A stretch of DNA of 64,000 bases, taken from contig NZ_PZZM01000001.1 in the NCBI RefSeq assembly GCF_003046175.1, positions 2,931,001 to 2,995,000 on the forward strand. Reading direction: 5' to 3'. Both the position numbers and the translations under genes were made by a program. How positions within the stretch are numbered: the first letter of the stretch is position 1; every line of letters begins with the position of its first letter. Shown piece by piece: positions 25,531 through 33,473 of the stretch. The notes beneath the pieces are model-generated. The model was not told the origin of the DNA. It made no database searches and saw only the letters and a list, made by a program, of their open reading frames with translations. The stretch comes from Bosea sp. 124. Its GTDB lineage: Bacteria > Pseudomonadota > Alphaproteobacteria > Rhizobiales > Beijerinckiaceae.

Positions 25531-26334
25531 TCAACCCATCGTCCCGACCGAGCAGGTTTGGCCGCCATCGACCGGCAGGCAGACGCCGGTGATGAATTTC
25601 GCCTCGTCCGAGGCGAGGAAGACTGCCGCGTTGGCGATGTCCCATGCGGTGCCCATCTTGCCCATCGGTACGAGCGCGTCGCGGGCCGCGACCATCTCCT
25701 CGGCAGAGGCGTATTGTCCCGAAATCTGCTTGTAGATCATCGGCGTGTCGATCAGCCCAGGCATGATGCAATTGGCCCGGATGCCCTGCCGCGCATATTG
25801 CATGGCGAGCGCGACCGTCGCCTGGTTCACTGCCGCCTTGGTCGCGTAATAGGCGAAATAGGGGTAGCCGACCCAGCGGATCGCGGCGATCGAGGAGATG
25901 TTGACGATCGCGCCGCCGCCACCCGCCAGCATGTGCGGGATCACGGCCTTGGAACAGCGATAGACGGGGCCGAGATTGAGATCGAGCGCCGCCTTGAACT
26001 GCTCCTCGGAGAGTTCGACCGGCCCGCCCATATGGGTCACGCCGACATTGTTGTGCAGGATGTTGATGCGGCCGAAGCGCGTCATCGTGGCGGCGACGGC
26101 GGCATCGATCGAGGCCTGCTGCGTGACGTCGGCGGTGAGCGCAATCGCGATGCCACCCTCGCCATTGATGATCGCCGCGGTCTCGTCCGCGGCGGCCTGG
26201 CTGATGTCGATGCAGGCGATGCGGGCGCCCTCGCGGGAAAAGGCGACGGCCGCCGCCTTGCCGTTGCCCCAGCCCGGCCCCGAGGAGCCGGCGCCGAAGA
26301 CGATGGCGATCTTGCCCTTGAGCCGGTCGGCCAT
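25531..26334 (-). CDS. SDR family oxidoreductase, associated with a TRAP importer
   Basis: A 267-residue SDR. The cofactor loop reads GAGSSGPGWGNG, longer than the classical GxxxGxG; the central motif is HNNVG, the catalytic Ser is in NISSIAAIR and Tyr/Lys in YYATK. The C-terminus has FITGVCLPVDGGQT. It is the last gene of a leftward set that also holds a TRAP permease and binding protein, suggesting it oxidises the imported hydroxy compound. The gap to the binding-protein gene contains a short family A repeat, so it may be expressed at a different level. Confidence 0.88.
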   Translation of the reverse strand: MADRLKGKIAIVFGAGSSGPGWGNGKAAAVAFSREGARIACIDISQAAADETAAIINGEGGIAIALTADVTQQASIDAAVAATMTRFGRINILHNNVGVTHMGGPVELSEEQFKAALDLNLGPVYRCSKAVIPHMLAGGGGAIVNISSIAAIRWVGYPYFAYYATKAAVNQATVALAMQYARQGIRANCIMPGLIDTPMIYKQISGQYASAEEMVAARDALVPMGKMGTAWDIANAAVFLASDEAKFITGVCLPVDGGQTCSVGTMG

Positions 26335-26369
26335 GGTGACGCTTCTTTCGTATCGCGGTGGAACCGCGC

Positions 26370-26405
26370 CGTCATCCCGGGCGACCGCAGGTCGCTCCGG
26401 GATGA
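26370..26405. repeat. short palindromic repeat, family A, copy 4
   Basis: A single 36-bp hairpin GTCATCCCGG...CCGGGATGAC with an inner GCGACC / GGTCGC pair. It is the minimal form of family A: only the outer arms, lacking the inner CCATTCCGGA section of the long copies. It lies between the TRAP binding-protein and SDR genes. Confidence 0.85.
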
Positions 26406-26428
26406 CGGCGCGGGTGTTGCGAAGGACC

Positions 26429-27448
26429 TCAGCTCAGCGAACCGCCGACGGCCTTTTCGAGGATGGCCCAGGCTTCGTCGCCATACTTCTTCTTCCACTC
26501 GGCGTAGAAGCCGGCCTTGCGCAGGGCGTCGCGGAAGGGGTCCGCCTTGGCCTCGTTGATGACCATGCCCTTGGAAGCGAGGTCGCCCTGCAGCCCGGCA
26601 TTGAGCTTGGCGACGTCGGCGCGCTCCAGCTCGGCGGCGGCGTTGAGGTTCTTGGCGACGATGGCGCGCAGATCTTCCGGCAGGCGCTCCCAGGCACGCT
26701 TGTTGCCGAGGAACCAGAAGCCGTCCCACATGTGGTTTGTCAGCGAGAGATACTTCTGAACCTCGAAGAGCTTGGCGGTGGAGATGATCGCGAGCGGGTT
26801 CTCCTGCCCATCGACGATGCCGGTCTGCAGCGCGGTGTAGACCTCGGCGAAGTTGATGCTCGCCGGTGCCGACTGGAAGGCGGTGAACATCGATGTCCAG
26901 AGCGGCGAAACCGGCACGCGGATCTTGAAGCCCTTGAGGTTGTCAGGGGTGTTGATCGGGCCCTTCGAGCTCGTCATCTGGCGGAAGCCGTTGTCCCAGA
27001 TCTTGTCCATGACGACGAGATTGGCCTTGCCGATCTGGCCGCGGACATAGGCGCCGAGCTCGCCATCCATCGCCTTCCAGACGGCGTCATAGTTGGGGAA
27101 GGCGAAGCCGATGCCCGAGACCGAGGCGTTGGGCACCAGCGTCGAGAGGATCAGCGGCGAGAGCGTGAAGAACTCGACGCCGCCGGAGCGGACCTGGCTC
27201 AGCATGTCGGTGTCGGAGCCGAGCTGGTTGTTCGGGAAAATCTGGATCGCGACGCGGCCCTTGGTCTCGGCCTTGATCTTCTCGACCGCCTCGTTGGCGC
27301 GGATGTTCATCGGGTGCGCGAGGGGTAGATTGTTGGCGTATTTATAGCTGAATTCGGGAGTCTGCGCGGAGGCGGAGCCGATATGGAAGGAGCCGATCGC
27401 GGAGGCGGCGGCTGTGCCCTGCAGCAGGGTGCGGCGTGAAATCGTCAT
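26429..27448 (-). CDS. TRAP importer solute-binding protein, DctP type
   Basis: A periplasmic binding protein of 339 residues for a TRAP importer of carboxylates or related acids. The N-terminus SRRTLLQGTAAASA is a twin-arginine-type signal with cleavage near residue 29 (ASA|Q). The mature sequence has the DctP features NLPLAHPMNIRANEAVEKI, a carboxylate-binding Arg in FKIRVPVSP near residue 170, and the GQENPLAIISTAK stretch. It lies 107 bp downstream of its permease gene on the same strand. The ligand cannot be named. Confidence 0.92.
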   Translation of the reverse strand: MTISRRTLLQGTAAASAIGSFHIGSASAQTPEFSYKYANNLPLAHPMNIRANEAVEKIKAETKGRVAIQIFPNNQLGSDTDMLSQVRSGGVEFFTLSPLILSTLVPNASVSGIGFAFPNYDAVWKAMDGELGAYVRGQIGKANLVVMDKIWDNGFRQMTSSKGPINTPDNLKGFKIRVPVSPLWTSMFTAFQSAPASINFAEVYTALQTGIVDGQENPLAIISTAKLFEVQKYLSLTNHMWDGFWFLGNKRAWERLPEDLRAIVAKNLNAAAELERADVAKLNAGLQGDLASKGMVINEAKADPFRDALRKAGFYAEWKKKYGDEAWAILEKAVGGSLS

Positions 27449-27555
27449 GGTCGTTTCTCCCGGAAATATGTTGTCGTTCGTGAATCTGCCCGGTCATTGC
27501 CGGGAAGCTGGTCTTGCGGTCGATGCTGGCTTGCTGCCGGTGTCGTGTTTCTCCC

Positions 27556-29424
27556 TCACAGCACCCAGGTCGAGATGCTCGGCACGACCGCGATGATGAC
27601 GAGGCCGGCCAGCAGCGCGATCAGGTAGGGCCAGATCGCGCCCATCGCTTCGTCCGGCGAGACGTTGCCGATCTTGCAGGCGATGTAGAAGCCGATGCCG
27701 ATGGGCGGCGTCATCAGGCCTATATTCATCGCCGTGACCACCACCATCGAATAATGCACGTCGTTGATGCCGAGATTCTTGGCGATCGGGAACATCAGCG
27801 GCGCCATCAGCACGATCGCCGGCAAGCCCTCGAGCACGCAGCCGAGGATCATGAAGACGACGATCGTCACCGCCATGAAGGTGAGCCAGCCGCCGGGCAG
27901 GCCGACCATGAAATGGGCGAGGTCGCGGGCAAAGCCGGTCTGGGTCAGGGCCCAGGCCATGGCCAGCGCGGTGCCGAGGATCATCAGGATCGCGCCGGAC
28001 AAGGCGGCGGTCTCGACGAACATGGCGTAGAACTTCTTCGGACTGATGCCGCCATAGAGGATCATGCCGATGACCAGCGCGTAGAGCACCGCGATGGTCG
28101 AGACCTCGGTCGCGGTGGCGACGCCGCCGCCGACCGCGCCGCGGATGATGAAGGGCAGGACCAGCGCCGGCCCCGCGATCAGGGCGGTGCGGCCGATGAC
28201 GGCGAGCGAAACGCGGCGCACGCCCTTCAGATCCTCGCCCCGCGCCTTCCAGCGGGCGAGCACGGCCAGTGCCAGCAGCAGCACCATGGCGATGGCGAAG
28301 CCGGAGTTGAACAGGCCCGCGATCGAGACGCCGGCGACCGAGCCGAGCACGATCAGCACGATCGAGGGTGGCACGGTGTCGGCCATCGCGGCACCTGTGG
28401 CGAGCAGCGCGATCAGTTCCTTGGGCTGGTAGCCGCGCCGTTTCATCTCCGGGAAGAGGGCCGGCGCCACGGTTGCCATGTCGGAGACCTTCGAGCCCGA
28501 AATGCCCGAGACCAGGAAGAGCGAGCCGAGCAGCACATAGGACATGCCGGCGCGGACATGGCCGAGCATCGAGGCGAGGAAATCGACGATCGCCTTGCCC
28601 ATGCCAGTGGCGTCAAGGACGCAGCCAAGCAGCACGAAGATCGGCACCGAGAGCAGGATGATGCTCGACATGCCCTCGTCCATGCGGCCGACCATCACGA
28701 TCATCGGGACGCTGGTGGAGAAGGCGAGGAAGCAGAGCGTGCCCATGCCGAAGCAGAAGGCGATCGGCACGCCGGCAATGAGGCAGAGCGCGACGACGCC
28801 GAGCAGGAAGATCAGGATGTTGCCGTAGCCCAGCCCCTTGAAGTTCGGCGTCAGCAGCCAGAAGGCGATCCCGATGATGACGACCAACGCCGTGGCGAGG
28901 ACGAGATCGCGCAGCGTCGAGGTCCGGACCGCATGGCGGAGCGCCAGCAGCGTCATCAGGATGATGCCGGTGGCGATGGCCGAGACGCGCCAGCTATTGG
29001 GGATGTTGAGGGCGGCGGAGGTGACGAAGCTTTCCTCGATCGCGTAGTCGATCGCCGGATAGACCATCGCCAGCAGGAAGGCCGCGACCACCAGAAGCGC
29101 GAAGGTGTTGGCGAAGCCGCGCAGGCGTTCCGGCATCATGCCGACGAAGAGCGTCAGCCGCAGATGCTCGTTGCGGTCGATGGCGATGGCCGAGCCCAGC
29201 ATGGCAAGCCAGAGGAAGGAGATCGAAGCGACCTCGTCGACCCAGATCACGGGCAGCGAGAAGACGTAACGCGAGGTCACGCCGAGCAGCAGCACGCCGA
29301 TGATCAGGGCAACGAGCGCGGCCGCGACGACCTCGACCGGGCGCATGATCGGGGAGCCCGGACGGACATCCTCGAGTTCCGAAACGGCTGCGGGAAGGGC
29401 GATGCTGTCGGCGATGTCGACCAT
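27556..29424 (-). CDS. TRAP importer fused DctQ-DctM permease
   Basis: A single 622-residue membrane protein joining the small DctQ subunit (about residues 1-190, four helices with RNEHLRLTLFVGMMPERL) to the large DctM subunit (about residues 210-622, with the characteristic GISGSKVSDMATVAPAL, ADTVPPSIVLIVLGS and MTPPIGIGFYIACKI). It drives Na+- or H+-coupled uptake of acids with the binding protein at 26429. The start ATG is 8 bases downstream of a 33-codon small ORF. An IclR regulator is divergent on the other side. Confidence 0.93.
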   Translation of the reverse strand: MVDIADSIALPAAVSELEDVRPGSPIMRPVEVVAAALVALIIGVLLLGVTSRYVFSLPVIWVDEVASISFLWLAMLGSAIAIDRNEHLRLTLFVGMMPERLRGFANTFALLVVAAFLLAMVYPAIDYAIEESFVTSAALNIPNSWRVSAIATGIILMTLLALRHAVRTSTLRDLVLATALVVIIGIAFWLLTPNFKGLGYGNILIFLLGVVALCLIAGVPIAFCFGMGTLCFLAFSTSVPMIVMVGRMDEGMSSIILLSVPIFVLLGCVLDATGMGKAIVDFLASMLGHVRAGMSYVLLGSLFLVSGISGSKVSDMATVAPALFPEMKRRGYQPKELIALLATGAAMADTVPPSIVLIVLGSVAGVSIAGLFNSGFAIAMVLLLALAVLARWKARGEDLKGVRRVSLAVIGRTALIAGPALVLPFIIRGAVGGGVATATEVSTIAVLYALVIGMILYGGISPKKFYAMFVETAALSGAILMILGTALAMAWALTQTGFARDLAHFMVGLPGGWLTFMAVTIVVFMILGCVLEGLPAIVLMAPLMFPIAKNLGINDVHYSMVVVTAMNIGLMTPPIGIGFYIACKIGNVSPDEAMGAIWPYLIALLAGLVIIAVVPSISTWVL

Positions 29425-29432
29425 GGTTCGGC

Positions 29433-29534
29433 TCAGCCGCGAGCGGCGGTGCAGGGCATGGCGCCCATGGCGTGGGCCAGCGGCGCGGTCGCGGGCAAGG
29501 AGCCGGCGCCCTTGCGGGTTGCCTGCATCGACAT
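29433..29534 (-). CDS. small ORF (33 aa) directly upstream of the TRAP permease gene
   Basis: A 33-codon ORF starting ATG-TCG-ATG behind a strong GGAGG site with 8-base spacing (GGGAGGACGAACCG) and ending 8 bases before the TRAP permease start. It reads MSMQATRKGAGSLPATAP, is Ala/Gly-rich, has no known match and no membrane segment. The good ribosome site and tight spacing argue for real translation, as a coupling leader or a tiny protein. The alternative is that it is a vestige of the permease start region. Confidence 0.45.
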   Translation of the reverse strand: MSMQATRKGAGSLPATAPLAHAMGAMPCTAARG

Positions 29535-29599
29535 CGGTTCGTCCTCCCATGCGCGTCGATCTTGTTGGCTTGTCAGGCAGCCGTCGACGCGGTCCATAC

Positions 29600-29615
29600 T
29601 GTGACCGAAATCACA
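29600..29615. promoter_or_regulatory. CRP-like palindrome TGTGA-N6-TCACA
   Basis: A perfect match to the CRP half-site consensus (TGTGA, CCGAAA, TCACA) in the gap between the leftward TRAP operon and the rightward iclR-type gene. It could be a CRP/FNR-family site or an operator of the adjacent IclR regulator. Confidence 0.45.
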
Positions 29616-29731
29616 TCATGTTGGCGCGGAGATTACACGAGAGAGACTGCATTGCAATCCGGAATGGGGCGATCTAGGCTCCTACAACAAGAACAAGGTC
29701 CATATCGTGGATCGGGCTTGAGGAAGCCAAG

Positions 29732-30595
29732 GTGGGACAGTTCAACGAGGTGCGTGCCGGGATGTCCGGTTCGCAGAGCGTCGACCGCGCTCTGCGGCTG
29801 CTCGCGCTGATCGGCCGCGAGCCGGCCGGCGGGCTGTCGCTTGCCGAGATCGTCACGGGCAGCGGCCTCAACAAGCCGACGGCGCGCCGGCTGCTGCTGG
29901 CGCTGATCCGCGCCGGTCTCGTCGAGCAGGAGCCGCTATCGCGGCATTACTGCCTTGGCGAGGAAGCTTTCGTGCTCGGAGTCCTGGCGGCGCGTCGGCA
30001 CGGGCTGCTCGAACTCGCGATGGACAGCCTGCGCCGACTCTCCGACGTCACCATGGATACGAGCTTCCTGACGATCCAGCGCGAGAACTACGCCGTCTGC
30101 CTGCATCGCGAGGAAGGCACCTATCCGGTGCGGACCCATGCGCTGCAGGCCGGTTCGCAGCATCCGCTCGGGGTCGGAGCGGGGTCGCTTGCCATGCTGG
30201 CGGCGCTGCCTGACGATGATGTGGACCGCATCGTCGCGGCCAATGCGCCGGTGCTGCTGTCGCACTATCCGGGCTTCCCGCCGGAGCTCGTCAGGGGCGA
30301 TCTCGCTTTGGCACGGGAGCGTGGCTTCGCCGTCAATCCGGGCAGGCTCGTCGCCAGTTCCTGGGGTATCGGCGCGGCCTTCCTGTATCCCGACGGGCGT
30401 GTCGCCGGAGCACTCAGCCTCGCGGCGATCGACAGCCGCATGCAGCCGGCACGGCAGGAAGAGTTGGCCGGCCACCTCGCGCTGGAGGTCGCCCGGATGG
30501 AGCGCCTGCTCGGTGAGATGTTCGTCTCCGGGCGCAAGACGACGAGCCGCGTCGGCCGGCCAGCGGCCGTGCAGCCTGAGGCGAGGCGTGCGTGA
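29732..30595 (+). CDS. IclR family transcriptional regulator
   Basis: A 287-residue regulator with an N-terminal IclR-type winged helix (SVDRALRLLALIGREPAGGL, with the recognition helix in GLNKPTARRLLLALI, about residues 16-75) and a C-terminal effector-binding domain (from about 85; PLGVGAGSLAMLAALP near 145). A GTG start sits behind GAGGAA; a second start at ATG 29762 is possible. It is divergent from the TRAP operon, which it probably controls. The tail (RPAAVQPEARRA) is slightly longer than usual. Confidence 0.88.
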   Translation: MGQFNEVRAGMSGSQSVDRALRLLALIGREPAGGLSLAEIVTGSGLNKPTARRLLLALIRAGLVEQEPLSRHYCLGEEAFVLGVLAARRHGLLELAMDSLRRLSDVTMDTSFLTIQRENYAVCLHREEGTYPVRTHALQAGSQHPLGVGAGSLAMLAALPDDDVDRIVAANAPVLLSHYPGFPPELVRGDLALARERGFAVNPGRLVASSWGIGAAFLYPDGRVAGALSLAAIDSRMQPARQEELAGHLALEVARMERLLGEMFVSGRKTTSRVGRPAAVQPEARRA

Positions 30596-30648
30596 TGGGG
30601 GGCGGCGTTCCGGTTCGAAATTCTGCTGGCCCGATCTTCAAGGCGCGA

Positions 30649-30741
30649 GTCGTCCCGGGCGGAGCGAAGCGCAGATCCAGGACCCATGCCGGAACGGCTC
30701 AGGAATGGGTCCCGGGTCTCCCTCCGGTCGCCTGGGACGAC
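30649..30741. repeat. palindromic intergenic repeat, family A, copy 5
   Basis: A 93-bp copy starting GTCGTCCCGG and ending CTGGGACGAC, with inner CCCATGCCGGAA and GAATGGGTCC arms. It fills most of the 210-bp gap between the iclR-type gene and the acyl-CoA synthetase gene. Confidence 0.82.
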
Positions 30742-30805
30742 GGCGCGGATGGTCTGCGGTCCAAGAAAATAATCCAATCACCCGCTCGCCATAGGAGCGC
30801 CTGAC

Positions 30806-32434
30806 ATGACTGCACCGACCTCTTCCCCTCCCTCCGGCGGCGTCGTCCCGATGACGCGCCGGGTGATGAATCTCGGCCATATCGTCGCGCAGAACGCGCG
30901 CCGGCTCGCCGGCCATCCCGCCTTCATCTGGGGGGAACTGACATTGAGCTGGGCACAGCTCGACGCGCAGGTTTCGGCGCTCGCGGCCGGTTTGCGGGCG
31001 CGCGGCATCGGCAAGGGCGATCGCATCCTGGTCCATTCCAAGAACTGCGACGCGATGTTCGTCTCGATGTTCGCGACCTTCCGGCTCGGCGCCGTCTGGG
31101 TGCCGACGAATTTCAGGCTGCTGCCGGACGAGGTCGCCTATCTCTCGACCTCTTCGGGAGCGAGGGCCTTCCTCTGCCACGGCGATTTTCCCGATCATGC
31201 GGCTGCGGTCGCAGCGTCAGGTCCCGCCCCGGAGTTCGCCTGGCGGATCGGGCCCGGCAGCTTTGGGGAAGACGAGGTCGGTGCCGTGATCGGGCGCCAC
31301 ATGGGCGAGCGCGTCACCGACGTCGCGGTCGAATATGACGACCCCTGCTGGTTCTTCTTCACCTCCGGCACGACCGGGCGTTCGAAGGCTGCCGTGCTGA
31401 CCCATGGCCAGATGGGATTCGTCGTGACGAACCATCTTTGCGATCTCGTGCCGGGCACGAACGAGGCCGATTCCTCGCTGGTGGTGGCGCCGCTCTCGCA
31501 TGGCGCCGGCGTGCACCAGCTGATGCTGGCGGCGCGCGGAGCGGCGACGATCCTGCTGCCGACGGAGCGCTTCGACATCGACGAGGCGTGGCGGCTGATC
31601 GCGCGGCATCGCGTCACCAGCCTGTTCACGGTGCCGACGATCCTGAAGATGCTGGTCGAGCATCCCGCGGTCGATGCCCACGACCATTCCAGCCTGCGCT
31701 ACGTCATCTATGCCGGCGCGCCGATGTATCGCGAGGACCAGAAGCGTGCGCTCGCCAAACTCGGGTCGGTGCTCGTGCAGTATTTTGGGCTGGGCGAGGT
31801 GACCGGCAACATCACCGTGCTGCCGCCCGCGCTGCACGATCCCGATGACGGACCGAATGCGCGCGTGGGAAGCTGCGGCTTCGCGCGCACCGCCACGCAG
31901 GTGCAGATCCAGGACGATCAGGGAGACGAGGTCGAGACAGGCGTGCAGGGTGAGATCTGCGTCATCGGCCCGGCCGTGTTCGCCGGTTATTACGACAACC
32001 CGGAAGCCAATGCGAAGTCGTTCCGGAAGGGCTGGTTCCGCACCGGCGATCTCGGCCATATGGATGAGCAGGGCTTTGTCTACATCACCGGCCGCGCCTC
32101 GGACATGTACATCTCCGGCGGCTCGAACATCTATCCGCGCGAGATCGAGGAGAAGATCCTGACCCATCCGGCGATCGCGGAGGTCGCGGTGCTCGGCCTG
32201 CCCGATCCGGTCTGGGGCGAGATCGGCGTCGCGGTCTGCGTCTGCCGGAACGGGAAGACGGCGAGCGAGGCCGAGATCACCGGCTTCCTCTCGGAGAAGA
32301 TCGCCCGCTACAAGATGCCCAAGCGCTTCTTCTTCTGGGAGGCGCTGCCGAAATCCGGCTATGGCAAGGTGCCCAAGCGGCTCGTCCGGGACGAGCTTGA
32401 GGCGCGGGGCGAACTCGACTGGCTCCGGCCATGA
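30806..32434 (+). CDS. acyl-CoA synthetase, AMP-binding (class I adenylate-forming)
   Basis: A 542-residue ligase that activates a carboxylic acid as acyl-AMP and then as the CoA thioester. Core motifs in order: A3 FFTSGTTGRSKAAVLTHG, A5 YFGLGEVTGNI, A7/A8 GWFRTGDLGHMDEQG and SDMYISGGSNIYPREIEE, and A10 PKSGYGKVPKR with the catalytic Lys. The A5 motif has GLGEVTG rather than the common YGxTE, hinting at an unusual substrate. It is followed by a PPC-domain gene 64 bp on. The likely substrate is an aromatic or medium-chain acid, not determinable. Confidence 0.92.
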   Translation: MTAPTSSPPSGGVVPMTRRVMNLGHIVAQNARRLAGHPAFIWGELTLSWAQLDAQVSALAAGLRARGIGKGDRILVHSKNCDAMFVSMFATFRLGAVWVPTNFRLLPDEVAYLSTSSGARAFLCHGDFPDHAAAVAASGPAPEFAWRIGPGSFGEDEVGAVIGRHMGERVTDVAVEYDDPCWFFFTSGTTGRSKAAVLTHGQMGFVVTNHLCDLVPGTNEADSSLVVAPLSHGAGVHQLMLAARGAATILLPTERFDIDEAWRLIARHRVTSLFTVPTILKMLVEHPAVDAHDHSSLRYVIYAGAPMYREDQKRALAKLGSVLVQYFGLGEVTGNITVLPPALHDPDDGPNARVGSCGFARTATQVQIQDDQGDEVETGVQGEICVIGPAVFAGYYDNPEANAKSFRKGWFRTGDLGHMDEQGFVYITGRASDMYISGGSNIYPREIEEKILTHPAIAEVAVLGLPDPVWGEIGVAVCVCRNGKTASEAEITGFLSEKIARYKMPKRFFFWEALPKSGYGKVPKRLVRDELEARGELDWLRP

Positions 32435-32498
32435 TCGGGAAAAATGGTATGCGGCCTTCTGTCCGATCATGGCCGCGATCAATAGGGAGCGTCACGTC

Positions 32499-33353
32499 GT
32501 GAGGCGGATCGAACAGCCTGGACCGGCCGCGCCACTGCGCATCCAGTGGGTGGAGTGCCACGGCCGGCGTTTCGAGATGACGCTGCAGCCGGGGCTGACC
32601 CTGCTGGAATCGGTCCGGCGCGGCTTTGCAGCGGCCGGCTTCACCAGCGGTGTGGTGCGGGTCGGCGGTCTGGCGCTCGCACCCTTCGCCTATGTGATGC
32701 CGGCCTTGTCGCAGACGCCGGAGCATGCGGCTTTCTACAGCGAGATCTTCCGTCCCGCGGGCATTGCGCGCGTTGAGACCGGGGCGATGACCTTCGGCCT
32801 GCGCGATGGGGCGCCGTTCTTCCATTGCCATGCGCTCTGGAGCGAGGCCTCGGGCCAGCGTAGCGGCGGCCATATCCTGCCGGACGAGACGATGGTGGCC
32901 GAGGCGATCACGCTGCCGGCGGTCGGGCTCGACGGCGCGGGCTTCGTGGCCGAGCACGACCCCGAGACACATTTCAAGCTGTTCGGGCCGGTCCAGGCCG
33001 ATCTGCTGGGCGCGACGCGGGAGGGTCGGTTCTTCGCGCTGCGGGTGCGGCCGAACATCGACCTCGCCGGGGCGCTGGAACAGTTCTGCCGTGAGCGCGG
33101 CGTCAGCCGCGCCACGATCCATGGCGGCGTCGGCAGCACGATCGGCGCGCGCTTCGAGGATGGCCGCTTCGTCGAGAATTTCGCGACGGAGGTCGCGATC
33201 GAGGCCGGTCATATCATCGTCGAGGCAGGGCAGGCGACATCCGAGATCGATGTGGCACTGGTGGACTATACCGACGGGATGGCGCAGGGCCGGCTCCGGC
33301 GCGGCGACAATCCGGTGCTGATGACCTTCGAGCTGGTGCTGGAGGCGGGTTAG
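32499..33353 (+). CDS. PPC domain (DUF296) protein, two copies
   Basis: A 284-residue protein with two PPC/DUF296-like halves. The N-terminal one (FEMTLQPGLTLLESVRRGF, with FTSGVVRVGGLALAP) and the C-terminal one (FFALRVRPNIDLAGALEQF, with ATIHGGVGSTIGARFEDG) match each other in layout. PPC domains form trimers that bind DNA in plants and are of unknown role in bacteria. The GTG at 32499 has AGGGAG nine bases upstream; an ATG at 32469 is also in frame. It is probably in one transcript with the acyl-CoA synthetase and may be a thioester-related regulator. Function unknown. Confidence 0.7.
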   Translation: MRRIEQPGPAAPLRIQWVECHGRRFEMTLQPGLTLLESVRRGFAAAGFTSGVVRVGGLALAPFAYVMPALSQTPEHAAFYSEIFRPAGIARVETGAMTFGLRDGAPFFHCHALWSEASGQRSGGHILPDETMVAEAITLPAVGLDGAGFVAEHDPETHFKLFGPVQADLLGATREGRFFALRVRPNIDLAGALEQFCRERGVSRATIHGGVGSTIGARFEDGRFVENFATEVAIEAGHIIVEAGQATSEIDVALVDYTDGMAQGRLRRGDNPVLMTFELVLEAG

Positions 33354-33359
33354 GCTGGC

Positions 33360-33462
33360 GTCATTCTCGCGTGTGGCGAAGAGGAGGCCCGAGAAACTCA
33401 GGCCGCATCGTGCGCGAGAGCCTTCTTGGGCTGGAGATGCTCGAGGCAAGCCCGAGCCTGAC
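33360..33462. repeat. degenerate palindromic repeat, family A relative
   Basis: A 103-bp segment starting GTCATTCTCG and ending GGCAAGCCCGAGCCTGAC, with the GGCAAGCCCG block identical to that in copy 1. It sits between convergent genes. Many mismatches suggest an old, decaying copy. Confidence 0.55.
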
Positions 33463-33473
33463 GATCCCGTCCT

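Noticed and set aside
27514..29604. 696-codon open frame antisense to the TRAP permease
   Set aside because: Rich in Asp/His/Arg/Gln, no motif; the real gene is on the minus strand.
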